From contig ML210147.1 in NCBI GenBank assembly GCA_004369085.1, positions 806,001-870,000 on the forward strand: 64,000 nucleotides of DNA. The letters run 5' to 3'. The translations under genes and the position numbers were made by a program. The notes below the pieces were generated by a model. It worked only from the letters and a program-made list of their open reading frames with translations. It was not told the origin of the DNA and ran no database searches. Positions 1 through 10,792 of the stretch are shown piece after piece. Origin of the DNA: Coprinopsis marcescibilis. Lineage: Eukaryota > Basidiomycota > Agaricomycetes > Agaricales > Psathyrellaceae. Every line of letters begins with the position of its first letter. Positions within the stretch are counted from its first letter, which is position 1.

Positions 1-85
1 CTCCGCCTACGATCGCGACTCTCTTGTTTTTGAGTTGCCAGGCGATGAGCAGCGACCCGCCACCTACGGTCTTGTTGTCCGACAT
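1..85 (-). CDS. MET8: Siroheme synthase / precorrin-2 dehydrogenase, N-terminus only
   Basis: The window edge cuts this gene, leaving the first 28 codons. They read MSDNKTVGGGSLLIAWQLKN followed by KRVAIVGG, the start of a Rossmann nucleotide-binding fold. In fungal MET8 proteins the same GGGSLLIAWQLK..R-V-IVGGG opening is found. The enzyme family oxidises precorrin-2 to sirohydrochlorin with NAD and inserts iron, making siroheme for sulfite and nitrite reductases. The ATG complement is at 83-85. The rest lies outside the window, so integrity cannot be judged. The assignment rests on a short but distinctive stretch. Confidence 0.75.
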   Translation of the reverse strand, partial: MSDNKTVGGGSLLIAWQLKNKRVAIVGG

Positions 86-338
86 GGTGGTTGTGTGGAG
101 AGAATGAATTCGGTCGGTTCGGACAAAGGCGCCACCGTGACTTGCTTGCCGCCAAGCACATGGTCGTTCGATTCTTGGCTTCGGTTGGGCGCTAAAATGG
201 GACGCAAACATTACCATGACCCTAGCACTCGAACCTCCAGAGAGTTTCTGACGTCTATAACAGACAAACGGTATAACATTAGCAGACAACAGTCAAGTCC
301 GTGTATATATCTAGGCTGACATAGCGCAACGGGAAGAA

Positions 339-847
339 TTAGAGAACAACGTTAAGAGGGATACATCCGATAGTCAGAATTCCTGGACCCTGTTGAGCGA
401 TTTGTGAGTATCAAATATGCTTCATAATGGTAGACGCCTACATAGGTATTGCCGCTGCAGCAAACGGTCTGCTGGCTACACCCAGTGCCTGCCGCACCGA
501 TGCCAGCAATAGGGCTGCAATGGAGGCCTACTAGTCCACCTCCATTGCCGAGGTTCAAAACAACTCCCAAAAGCCCTGAGATAGTGTTAACAAGCGGGTT
601 GGTGCTCTAAATGCATGGTTTATCGTCGATGCAGGCACCACAGTACCAACAACCTACAGATTCCATACGATTGCAGCACTGTATGGTTCCAGCGTTGCAG
701 GAGTCGACTTGCCTGACAGCCTATTAAGCAATCAGCAAAATATGGGTAGAGCCATCCCCACCGTCGACGTACCAAGTCGACCGGAGTAGCTCCGACTTTG
801 TGCGACAAGGCCACGGCGAGAGCAATGTGACTGAGAGAGAAACGCAT
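339..847 (-). CDS. Class I hydrophobin
   Basis: Four exons, 773-847, 658-720, 442-606 and 339-389, all joined in phase 0 by GT-AG introns of 51-52 nt, give 117 residues. A hydrophobic signal peptide (MRFSLSHIALAVALSHKVGA) is followed by the eight-cysteine hydrophobin pattern: C-x6-CC, a long loop ending in GLVGLHC, C-x5-C type spacing, then C-x5-CC, and a final CIPLNVVL. Hydrophobins are secreted and self-assemble into amphipathic films on hyphae and fruit bodies. The hydrophobic segment GLLGVVLNLG between the second and third cysteine groups is typical of class I members. A TATAAAAG box lies about 76 nt upstream of the start codon. Length and intron number are normal for agaric hydrophobins. 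Confidence 0.95.
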
Positions 848-1363
848 CTTGGAATGAACTGAGAAGAGGAGGAAGAATGCTGTGAGGACAAGTGAGATGC
901 TGGTTTGAGTGTGCTCCTCGTGCTTTTATAGCATATGCCCTACTACTAGAGTTTCAATGCAGTGTACACGCAGATCCTCGAAGGACGCTAATGCCTTTAA
1001 AATAGCTACTACACGCGACTGCGACTTGTGCTTGTGTCGGACTACCGTGCACCGTCATGCTAGTCGTCGCTGCTCACACCAGTCGCGACTAGAAGTACAA
1101 ATCGAGTATCGAGAAGGTGGTGCGCTTGTTGAAAGGCATAATTTGGTTCTTCCAAATCGCGAACGCGGGGAAAAGGATAAACAGCCCCTAACTTCGAGTC
1201 TTTGCATATTTGCACCTATTATAAGGCCAGGCCAGTGACAAGCATAGCTGCACTGCCGCCATGATCACAGTTGGCAGTCAGTCATCTCGACTTGAACGGT
1301 GAACGGCGTACTGCTACGTCCAGCCACCTCTAACCCGTTTCCCTACCCACTCTACTCACAAAA
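848..1363. other. Shared upstream region of hydrophobin and SLT11
   Basis: These 516 bp separate the two divergent start codons. Apart from the hydrophobin TATA box I see no gene. Open frames here lack ATG starts or family resemblance. The bases just before 1364 are pyrimidine-rich and end in ACAAAAATG, a good fungal start context for SLT11. Confidence 0.6.
923..930 (-). promoter_or_regulatory. TATA box of the hydrophobin gene
   Basis: On the minus strand the sequence reads TATAAAAG about 76 nt before the hydrophobin ATG. A strong TATA element suits a highly expressed, developmentally regulated secreted protein. The spacing is consistent with a short 5' leader; the transcription start itself is not visible. 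Confidence 0.6.
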
Positions 1364-2519
1364 ATGCCAAAGGCCGATATCAACAAGGCAGGCTGGGAAC
1401 AGTCCGAGTTCCCCATTCTCTGCGAAACATGCAAGTCAAACTTTCAAATACATCCCAAGCGTCCTATCCTGACAATACTTGAATTTAACCTAGGCCTTGG
1501 TCCAAATCCCTTTGTTCGAATGGCAAGTACAGTGCAGTCATTAATGAACTAAATTCCTAAATCAACATCTACAGTCGAAACAAGAGTTTGGCCGCTCATG
1601 CGGCACGTGTGCCCGCCCCTTCACCGTCTTCCGCTGGAACCCAGGAGAGGGCGCTCGCTACAAAACAACCGTGATTTGCCAAACCTGCGCCAAAGTCAAA
1701 AACATATGCCAGACATGTCTCCTCGATCTGGAGTACGGGTTGCCGACCCAAGTGAGGGACACGGCGTTGGGGGTGACGAATGACGCTCCAACCAGCGATA
1801 TCAACAGGGAGTACTACGCGCAGAACATGGAGTCAAAGGTGCGTTGGCTTCTACTAGTGAGGTCGCAGCTTGCTGAATACTGCTATGCATAGATGCAAGA
1901 CTCGGGCAACAAATCTGGACTTGACATCACGCGTACCTCGATAGCCGGCAAAGAAATGCTAAAACAGCTTGCCCGGACAGACCCCTACTACAAACGTAAC
2001 CGCGCTCACGTTTGCTCCTTTTTCGCCAAAGGAAACTGCACAAGAGGTGATGAGTGCCCTTACCGTCACGAAATGCCGGCAGAAGGCAGCAAACAAGAAG
2101 GCGCACAAAAGAGCATCGTTAATCGATACCACGGCACCAACGACCCCGTCGCCCACAAAATCCTCACTAGCTACGCCGAAAGCCAGGGATTGGCCCCTCC
2201 CGCAGACACTTCAATCACTTCCCTATTCATCTCTTCTCTTCCCCCTTTTTCCACGGAAACAAGCATCAGAACCGCCATTGTCCACTCAATACCTTCGCTT
2301 GACCCCCAGAAAATTAGGTCAATCGTGCACGTGGGCAGGTCGCACTGCGCGTTTGCCAACTTCAAAGATCGCGAGAGTGCAGAGTTAGCGGCTATGTCGT
2401 GGGCCAAAGGTCTTGAAGTGGACGGTGAGAAGGTGGCAATCAAGTGGGGTCGGAGTAGGCCCGCAAAGCCTACAGGAAACGAAGGCGCTGGCCCTTCCGC
2501 TGTTGCAGCATCCTCATAG
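1364..2519 (+). CDS. SLT11: Pre-mRNA splicing factor SLT11/ECM2 (RBM22 family)
   Basis: Four exons, 1364-1430, 1494-1522, 1575-1838 and 1893-2519, give 328 residues. The N-terminus is the cysteine-rich zinc region of the ECM2/RBM22 family: [30 protein letters not shown] and CQTC. A CCCH finger follows (C-x7-C-x5-C-x3-H in exon 4, beginning [12 protein letters not shown]), then an RRM starting at TSLFISSLP and containing [10 protein letters not shown]. The family sits in the active site region of the spliceosome, contacting U6 and the intron. Introns 1 and 2 have GC donors (GCAAGT at 1431 and 1523); only these keep the frame and restore the conserved residues. Intron 3 is GT-AG. Intron 1 is 63 nt and has no in-frame stop, so retention would add 21 residues. 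Confidence 0.95.
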
Positions 2520-2667
2520 TATCATATCCCTAATCTTACTACGTGAATTAACCCAATCATGTAATTTGTACTACTACCTTAGACCTGTGATGTACAATAA
2601 AAATGCATCAACAGTCGCTGCCTCTATATGGGACAGACTTTTATTCTTTAAAAGCAGTCATAATCTC

Positions 2668-3992
2668 TTACACCATTAGGCCGCCAAACACTAGCGCTGC
2701 CAACCAAATGGCAAACCGTGACACATCCCCACCACCAACGATAGCCCTTCCAAGGTTGACAAGACCTGGCCCGGCTAAAAAGCGAAGAAACGTAGGTTAA
2801 TTAGCCTGTGTTTTGACATGACATGAATGCCGGTTGAAATACGTACGACAGACGCCCGCCAGTCCCCACCCCACTCCAAAGATCGCGGCACCACCGACGA
2901 GCTTCAAGTCGACGGTACCTGCCTTGGGAATCGACCACGGGCCACCGAGCCTAGGCGTTTCACCACCCCTGAAGCGGTGGTATAGCAGGATGCCCAATGG
3001 CATGGCACCTGCGGCTAGGAAACCCAAAGACGGGTCGAAAGCGCGGTGAAAAGGCAAGAGTAAGAAGGAGATCACACGAATCGGATCGATTAGGTTCGAA
3101 AGTGTCAGGGCCAGTGCGAATTGCACGCCAGTAGTGAGGAAACCGAGTGTCCGAAGAAGGCGTTGTGGCGGATTGGATTCTCCCTCATTAGCGTTGTTCG
3201 ACGGTGTGGTGGAGTGTGCTTGAGAAGATTTGTTGACCAGGGTTGCTTCCTCGGTTAATGGGGGTGGAGGTGGAGAGCCTTCAGTGCGTCTCTTTGGTTT
3301 TCCCTGCCTGCCCTGGACGGACATGGGAATCTGAGAACGTTGAAAGTGGGATGGGAAACGCGTGGGACGTACGAATGCGTATAGGAGAATGGAAGCGGCA
3401 AAGGGAATCGCTTGGGCGAGTAGGTATTTTTGTCCGTCTGTGCCCAATGTCCAATCGAGCGAACCCGCCGCAGGTAAGTCGCCGTGAAACAAATGGGCAG
3501 TAATTACCCCCGTAGTGAAGAAAGATAATGTCGCCGCAAAGGACCTCAACGAGAACCTGGACAGACCACACACCATGTGTCTAGAGTTGCGTTAGATTCG
3601 CCACCAAGACCTGATAAGCAACCTGAGTTTACCCTGAAGTGCAGCCGTTGGAAAGCTATTTGAACCGGTGTATTAATACGGTATGTTTCAGCAAGTACTG
3701 ATATACGACAACTACACACCTTTGTCCCTAGTCCGACTAGAAACCCTGAAGCTGCGACCTGATAACCGGGTAGGAGCAAGGTGGGAGGTGCAACTCCGTC
3801 AAGTTTGGCAACTAGCATACCCCCTAGTACCAATCCAGCGACTCCAGCAGCTGCTTCAATGCTTCCCTTGGCCGCACGATGAATGAATCCAGAAATACCG
3901 AAGACATTACCGTTCAGCAGCATCAAGGCATGGACAGGTACAGGCAGGGCGAGTCCGCCAACGAACGAGCGTAAAGGCGTAGGGTGAGACAT
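2668..3992 (-). CDS. YeeE/YedE (TsuA-like) sulfur transport membrane protein
   Basis: Exons 3720-3992, 3633-3655, 2847-3580 and 2668-2774 give 378 residues. The protein has several hydrophobic helices and the two cysteine motifs of the family: NGCTSGHMVCGLSRFS after the second exon, and GVGWGLAGVCPGP across the last intron. A polar, disordered insert with many Ser/Pro/Thr separates the two halves. The bacterial relative TsuA imports thiosulfate, so a role in thiosulfate or related sulfur-compound uptake is plausible but not proven in fungi. The 23-nt second exon codes precisely for the first cysteine motif. Its N-terminus lies just downstream of the DUF726 gene on the same strand. Confidence 0.88.
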
Positions 3993-4139
3993 ACCAGGAG
4001 AGATACAAGCGCGTCAAACAGATTTGCATTTCGTTTTATGAAGTGATTCGTATTGCAAAATGACGTAAAACGCCGCCGTCGCGTTGTCTTGATCATCAAT
4101 TCAGAGCGGCACGTGGTGATGGAGTGTCACGCGTCCATG

Positions 4140-6085
4140 TCAGCTCATGTCAGACGCTGACAAACCTACTGACGAACGTTCCCTTGGCGACTTTCCCGGT
4201 TCGTCAGGAGCCCCTGTCTGTGGAATAACTCTAGTTCCAGGTGCCTTGCACTTTTGCAGACATTCGCCGATTTTGCTGCCCCAGAGAGTGTGGCCGAGTA
4301 CTTCTTCACATCGAATGTTTTCGATCCCTTTCACAGGGACTGGTACCAGGCCAGCGACGCTCCAGGATGCGCTAGACAAACGGGACAGAATGGCCAAAAC
4401 ATAGTCTTGGTCTGAATATCCGTTGATGACCCGCCCTGCCACTACACGGCGTATCTTTACCCAGTCGGCGGATTCTGCGCCCGCGGGTGTCCCAAAAAGA
4501 TATGCATCCTGGATCAGGTGGACCGTCTCCGAGGGCGGCAGAGACGCAAGGTGTATCAAAGCCTCGTAGATGACCAAGGATCCTAAAGAGTACCCGACAA
4601 GCGTCACAGGGCGGTTCCCAAATACGCGCTTTGCAAGCAGCTCGCCTAGAACTGCTCCAACCTTGGTTGCTCGCGCTCTCGCGTTCATCCATGGGTTATC
4701 TGATAGTAGAAACATGGTGAGTTTCAATCGGCAAAACATGCCATATTTACTAACCCATGATCTGCCCAATCTTCAATAGAGAGAGTGGGGCAAGAGATGA
4801 CATTAGTGTTGCGAACATGGTGCGCCTAAGGACCTCTCCCGTCGCGAATTCCATAGCTTGCGAGGTCAGCAATACTGAGAGCGCGTTTGATAGTTCCATC
4901 AATGCCTCGATCTCCTATGGAATCACCAAAATCAGCGAATGGACCTCAACACGACCTCAAAGCGATTCTTACCCATTGCAATGCGTAGGTATCGTCCCCT
5001 TCAAATACCTTCCAAGGGCCCTCGACGTCACCAATCGAGTTCAGCCAGCCACTGACGCACAGCCTAACCGCCAATGTGTCCTCGACCCCTACTTCGATAT
5101 CTTCGCCCTGCGCTCCGCACACGGGCACCACCTTCAAATCTTTAACCGCCCTTGTGTGCTTCTCGACCATCTCCACTGTTGATTTTGCCCCGTAGATACC
5201 AAACAGTGCTCCGCAAACCGCGCTCGAGCCAACGAGGCCACTCATGATCAAGCCAACAACAGGACCGGCGATGGGGATCCAGCCTACTGCGGCCATTAAC
5301 CCGGCACCTACTAACGGCGCAGCCAGACCTCCAGTAACCCCTACGAGCACCCCGCCTGCGACAGCTCCAAGACCAATTCCGACAGCTCTCATAACTTCTG
5401 ATCGTTCGCCATGAGCCGCTCGAATCTTGTCTACTATCCGTGTTGTCAACCCATCCTGCTCGTGTTTCTCCTCTACTTCCTGGACCGCTTTCTCGGGGTT
5501 CTTCAGCGTCCACGCAATAGCTCCTTCGTCTATCAATCCAAAGTACTCGAATTTGCATAGGAACGCTCTTGTCAATGCTGAATATTGCTTTTCTTCCGCC
5601 GTAGTCAGATGCAAGAATATGATGGCGTTGAGCAGCTGTGCTACATTGTCTTGTGGAGGCAGTGGAGGTAAATCCCTTGTTGAAGTATCCGCATACGGGT
5701 CTAGAATAGGACACTCTTCTACAAAGGATGTGAGTCGCTAGCTCAATATGAAGCGACGGTTACGCGACATACCCTCGTCTCTTTCGCAGCAGACAACCCA
5801 TGCTTTACGGGAGAACTCCCTAGCCCAACGGTCGATTGCTTGTGCGTGACCGTCGTTACGTCGGTCCATGATATCTGCTTCATCCTGGTCGAAGCCTTCG
5901 TCCACAAACTGCAGTTGGACCTCTACCTCTCCGTAGAGGTTTGCTTCATTGCGAAAACTTGCGAGTTGGCAAAACAAGTGCTCAAAAAATGACTGTTTGG
6001 CCTCCTTATCGAGATTGTACGGTGGTAGGATTTTCTCGAGGCTCGTGCGAGAGGATAATGTGGGTCTTCTGTGAAGTTGGGGCAT
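4140..6085 (-). CDS. DUF726 / TMCO4-like alpha/beta-hydrolase protein, shorter tandem copy
   Basis: Exons 5773-6085, 4973-5718, 4755-4914 and 4140-4699 give 592 residues. The middle holds a glycine-rich hydrophobic hairpin (GIGLGAVAGGVLVGVTGGLA and following) that should be membrane-embedded, then the conserved HTRAVKDLK segment and the hydrolase core with nucleophile elbow VGYSLGSL (G-x-S-x-G). These are hallmarks of DUF726, which includes human TMCO4 and yeast Mil1 (YFL034W). Function is poorly known; yeast Mil1 binds clathrin adaptor. The first ATG in frame is at 6085; an upstream continuation begins only with TTG. Intron phases 1, 0, 1 and the 160-nt third exon match the neighbouring copy at 6241-8390, showing tandem duplication. 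Confidence 0.9.
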
Positions 6086-6158
6086 GCTGTTTGTGAGGAG
6101 CACGCTCAAACGAGCAGATAGGACCTCTGAATGGAGCGCGTCACGTTCCAGTGCCGAC

Positions 6159-6181
6159 TGACGTCATTTGCGCTTAAGCGC
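6159..6181. promoter_or_regulatory. CRE-like TGACGTCA and adjacent 12-bp palindrome
   Basis: A perfect TGACGTCA (6159-6166), the CRE site bound by ATF/CREB bZIP factors, lies about 75 bp upstream of the DUF726 start at 6085. Four bases on is the palindrome GCGCTTAAGCGC (6170-6181). Both lie in the short gap between the tandem copies. Binding is inferred from the motif only. Confidence 0.45.
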
Positions 6182-6240
6182 TCGGTCCGATTTTCGGGGT
6201 TAATGGATATGAGAATATCGCAAGTACTAAGCTATGTAGT

Positions 6241-8390
6241 TCAACCCAAGGGACCCAGAGGTCCGTAATCTGTGACGACCGTGACCTTCGAAATATCTTT
6301 CACACGCCCACCGTTTCCCACTGGCGTAACGACATCGTGATCCTCTTTCACAACTTTTCGACCATTGTTGTAGGCGATGTCACCACCGTCCAACATAATG
6401 TCTCCGCCGTCCAACGCAATGTCTCCGCCATCCAACACAATGTCTCCTCCATCCAACACAATATCTCCCCCATCCAACGTAATGTCTCCAAAATCTAACG
6501 CAATGTCCCCACCGTCCAGGGCTATGTCATCGTCGTCAAGATTCCAGCTGTCTTCTGGAATATTAATATCTTCATCTTCCGGTGTGTTGTCCTTCAACAA
6601 GATCTCTTCTTTAATGTCGTCGACGGTTAGTCCGGGGGCCTGGCATTTCCGCAAGCATGCCCCAATTCGAGTACGCCATTGGGCATGACCCACCACTTCT
6701 TCGAACCAAATGTTCTCGACTCCATTGACCTCGACCGGCTTGAGCCCAGCTATGTCCCATGAAACAGTCGATGCCCGAGCAAGGACTGCCAGCACATAGT
6801 CGTCCTTCAAATAGCCATTTACCAAACGCCCAGCAACGGTTCGGCGCAACTTGATCCACTGTTCCGGGTCTGAGGTTGTTGGAGTCCCGAAAAGGAAGAC
6901 ATCCTGAACGAAATGGATGCTATCTGTCGAAGGGAACCTGGAAAGATACTGCAGGGCCTCATAGATGACCAGAGAGCCCAAAGAGTAGCCTACTAGGGTC
7001 ACTGGACGCTTTCCAAATACCCTCTGTGCGAGAAGTTCTCCCAGAACTGCCCCAGTCTTGGCGGCTCGAGCACAGGCGATCGTCCACGGGTTGTCTGAAT
7101 AGAGGTAAGCCTGGGATATGTGCGAGAAGAACAGAATGTGCTTACTTATTACTTGGCCCAATTTCAACAGGGCCAGGGGTGATAGCGAGCTCATAATCGC
7201 CGCGAACATCGTGCGTTTGACGACTTCCACCGTTGCAACGGTCATTCCCAGTGACTTTATTGAGTTTGAAAATGCGTTTGATAAGTCACCGAGGGCTTCC
7301 ATTTCCTGAAACGATCCCAGTTAGCGACAAACCCGAATGTAATCAAACAAACACTCACCCATCGCAGGGCGTATGTGTCGGAGCTCTTATCAAATATTGA
7401 CCAAGGTTCTACAATATCCTCTGGAGCATCAAGCCATCCGGTGACGCAGAGTCTTACTGCCAAAGTGTCGTTTGTTTCCCCTCTCAAGGGTAGCAACTTG
7501 AGGTCCTTTATTGTCCTTGTATGCTGCTCCACCATGTTGGCTGTGGTCCTTGCGCCATAGGCGCCAAAGAGTGCGCCGCATACCAAGCCTGAGCTAGCCA
7601 ACCCACTAGCCAAGGTTCCTATCAAGGTTCCTCCTACCCCGAGAAACCCAAGGACTGTAGACATCCCAGCGCCCACGAGAGGCGCAGCAAGTCCACCAGT
7701 GACCCCGATGAGGACACCGCCAGCGATAGCACCCAGCCCAATGCTCATGTTTCGCATGAAAAGGGATTGCTGGGCATGGCGTTCCCTGACCTGGCTAACC
7801 TGGGTATCCGTCGAGGACCCTTGCTGCTTTTGAAAGGCCTCAACCTCCTTCACTGCTTCCTCCGGATTCTTCAGTGTCCAGGAGATCAAACCCTCGTTCA
7901 ACAATTGGGCATATCCATACTTGAAGAAGAAAGCTCTCGTTAATGCCGAATATTGCTTCTCTTTCGACGAAGTGATCGTCAAGAATAGGAATGAGTTTAC
8001 AATCCTCCCCATATCCTCTTTGGAAAGTGGGGGTGCGTCTCCGCCGCCCGCAAACGTCGCCGCAGCACCGCGGTTATTGACTCTTCGATTGTTATCTGTT
8101 GGTTAACCTGGTTGAAAACCCGAATCGAACATCATATCAAGATCCCACTCACCATCCTCCTTCACGATACACACCGTTTTGAAGTCCTTGAGAAAATGGT
8201 TGGCCCAGTCGTTTATGGCGATGAAATAAACAGCCTCTGCTCGTTGTCGCTGGGCATCCCTTCCCAGCGTTCTTATCCCCTTTAGGTATATTCTGAACTC
8301 GTCGAGACGCGCTTCGACAAGCCCGTACAGCGCGCGGCCGCTAGCAGGGTCCAGATCCTTTGGCGGGGTCAACTTCTCGAGGCTTGCCAT
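6241..8390 (-). CDS. DUF726 / TMCO4-like alpha/beta-hydrolase protein with heptad-repeat tail
   Basis: Exons 8153-8390, 7359-8095, 7146-7305 and 6241-7094 give 662 residues. The order of parts is the same as in the copy downstream: N-terminal helical part, glycine-rich membrane hairpin (GIGLGAIAGGVLIGVTGGLA), HTRTIKDLK, hydrolase elbow VGYSLGSL. The C-terminus differs: an acidic stretch (EDEDINIPEDSWNLDDDD) leads into eight heptads of the type DIALDGG and then a short tail ending YGPLGPLG. The other copy has no such repeat. The start ATG at 8390 gives MASLEKLTPPKDLD, which aligns with SLEKILPPYNLD of the other copy. Intron positions are conserved between the two. The biochemical role is unknown. 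Confidence 0.9.
6361..6528 (-). repeat. Coding minisatellite, eight 21-bp units (heptad GDIxLDG)
   Basis: Exactly 168 bp made of eight 21-bp units. In the minus-strand gene they read DIALDGG, DIALDFG, DITLDGG, DIVLDGG, DIVLDGG, DIALDGG, DIMLDGG, DIAYNNG. The first and last units are the most diverged, as expected for an array growing by slippage or unequal exchange. The frame is kept throughout. Copy number is likely to vary between strains. Confidence 0.95.
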
Positions 8391-8675
8391 GGTGTTACGA
8401 ATGTAACCGCTTGTACGTATACCCCTGTATATTCTCGAGCATGAGAAACCATCATTGAACAAAGTCCGTGCTGCGGAAATATTTCACGTTGTATACTGCG
8501 ACGGCTCGAAAAAAAGAATAGGTATTGTCCTGCATTAATTACCGCTATAGATTGAAAATGTCCCTGCGTGATAAAGTAAATGTACAAATGGATGTCATCA
8601 TGGTAGCGCTGTAATCTAGTCATGATAAGCAACGGTCGGCTATGATCGAAGCTATGGCTTCAAAGGAGAACGTCA

Positions 8676-10285
8676 TTATGCGTTAATAGGGTTAATCGCG
8701 GTCTGGACAGATGGTTCAGTGATCAATTCAAAGAAAAGCAAGACTGGACACTCACATTCGCATTCTCAAGTAGCGATTCCGGACACGCGAATGAGAACCT
8801 GTTCTCTACCACAGGTGTGATAGGAATCATCAAAAACCTTATGCCGAGCTACCGAGAATACAAAGGTTCAGATTCAATTAGCCACAGTAACAGACCTTGA
8901 TGACTCACTGTGAGTTTGTACTTGATATTCAAATTCTGCCTCTGTCCTCCCCCGACACCACATCTCCCCCCAATGTCGACGAAAACAGCTTGACCTGGGT
9001 CATCAGCCGCCCTGTACCGGAGAGCAAAGGGGAATTCCACGTCTGTCCTTTCGCGAGCCTTAAACACGATGTCACGACTTTCACCACCTCCGACTGGTGT
9101 ATCTGGTCTCCCTTCCATCGGGTAGAAGATCTGCCAGACCGGGTTAGTTGGTTCAGATGATGGCAGAATGTATGCAAATGTAAAACCCCACCTCTACTTT
9201 AAGCTGGTGGAAGTCTACGCTGAAATAATTGGGATTGTTGACTCTGAAAGGGAGGGTCAGTGGCGTTGATACATCGGAGCAACTGTTCTTCTTACGATAT
9301 ATTGACGCTCAAATTAATAGCCAGACCGTCCGGTGCGGACTAGATATCAAAGAACCTCAGTCAGCACCAAATCAACTTGGTTACGGGGGGAAATCGCCGC
9401 ACCAAGCTTCCAGTGGTATTACGGGCCACCACATCTCCAATGATGATACTCGGGGGACGGACAAACTACAGTGGGGTTCAGGGAGGATAGCAGAAAGAAG
9501 AAACGAAAATATGACATACCAGCACCAACGACAGCACGACGCTCACAACGATCAGAAGAGTGACCATAATCGTGCAGCACAGGAACCTCCCGAAAGAACG
9601 AGCTCCTCCGCCCTAGACAAAGGCGTCGGTAACGAGATACACCTAACAAGCACAAGAACCACGAACCTTTGTCCATAGGTTCCCTTGAGTGTCAAGACGA
9701 TAGGCCTTGAGATTCCTGGTGCTTTTTTCAGTATCTGGTTGAAAATTCATTATGGGTGAAGTGAAGAAGCGAATGAGGAGCCTCGAGGCCGGCCCTGGTG
9801 TATTGTAGTTTTATGATTGTAAAAACCAGTGTGCCGAACGAAAGTACCCCAGAATAGAGCAGTAACCAAGCGGCATTGCACAGGCCACAAGTAACGGACA
9901 GTAGTACCCACCTTTTTGATCTACTTGTCCCTGTCGTCGGGGTAAACTCTCCATGCTCAAATCCATTCCATTGTTTGCGGAGCGGCGCGACACTCAAGTC
10001 TGGCACACCCTTTTTCTTTGTTCGCCGCCTTGAGGGTGCGTTGGCATCCTCACCTTGTGCGTAAGTGACTTTGCGTGTCCGGGACCGCTCCAAACCAGCG
10101 CCGTTATCGATAGGTGGGTAGGGGTTGTTCACGTTGTTAGTGTAACCATCGTAAGGGTCGCCCACACCGTAGCCCTGCCCTCCGCCGTTTCTTGCCGGGT
10201 AGTTATAATCGTAAGAATCATTCTGATAGAAGTATGGCCGTCCATCCGTGTTGGTGTTGTAGGGATCCGTATATTGTTGAGGCAT
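8676..10285 (-). CDS. LEA2-domain single-pass membrane protein
   Basis: Nine exons (9912-10285, 9667-9715, 9520-9612, 9403-9465, 9296-9339, 9192-9243, 8909-9130, 8756-8848, 8676-8702) give 338 residues. A Tyr/Asn/Pro-rich cytoplasmic N-terminus is followed by NLKAYRLDTQGNLWTK, a transmembrane helix (CCTIMVTLLIVVSVVLSLVL), then a LEA_2 immunoglobulin-like domain: VRPPSIII, GLAINLSVNI, VNNPNYFSVDFHQLKVEIFY, and NTPVGGG-like/ERTDVEFPF. Such proteins are widespread in basidiomycetes and have no defined role. The first intron is unusually long (196 nt). The last 27-nt exon is my choice because of a GTGAGT donor; without splicing the frame would stop at 8723. The ATG is at 10285. Confidence 0.85.
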
Positions 10286-10792
10286 GTCCACCGCGGGGCC
10301 AAGCTATTACGATCAGAATAGTAGACTAGGGCTTTTGCTGCGGCCCAGGACCCTGTAGAATCGAAATAAGGCAGAGGAGTACAGAGATGATGAGGGTAAG
10401 AGGAGAGCGTGTGGGCAGGGTGTTCGCTTGTTGCCGCAGCTGAGCTTATTTCGGACGACCACACAAGACCTGCAGTGGCGCAGAAGCACTGCCAATCAAG
10501 AGAAGGTTTCAGTGCCAGTTGGCGACGGAGACGGTGACAGAAATATCACAGCTCGTACACTGCTCTGTCTACCTTTGGAAATTCGGAAATCTCTGGTCTC
10601 ACATAACTGCACAGCCCATCAACGATGCATACTCACAACAACAGAGGATCATTTGGCCACTTGGATCTCAAATCAATACTTAAGTATACAATATGTAAGT
10701 AAAACCAAAAGAGCAATAATTCGCTAACAGAACTCAGAAAGCGGGAAGCAGCTACCGGATACAGTAAACGGAGAAACGGAAATAATCGAAGG
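10286..10792. other. Gap upstream of the LEA2 gene
   Basis: About 500 bp between the LEA2 start codon and the Zip3-like stop codon, both genes on the minus strand. It should hold the LEA2 promoter and the Zip3-like 3' end. I see no gene and no clear motif; open frames on either strand are short and lack recognisable sequence. Confidence 0.5.

Noticed and set aside
1364..1552. Continuous frame through the first SLT11 intron taken as plain coding sequence
   Set aside because: The 21 extra residues break the conserved CETC-LGPNPF junction; GC-AG splicing explains it better.
6361..6688. Plus-strand frame of MSPPSN repeats across the minisatellite
   Set aside because: It is the antisense shadow of the heptad repeat; repeats divisible by three keep all frames open.
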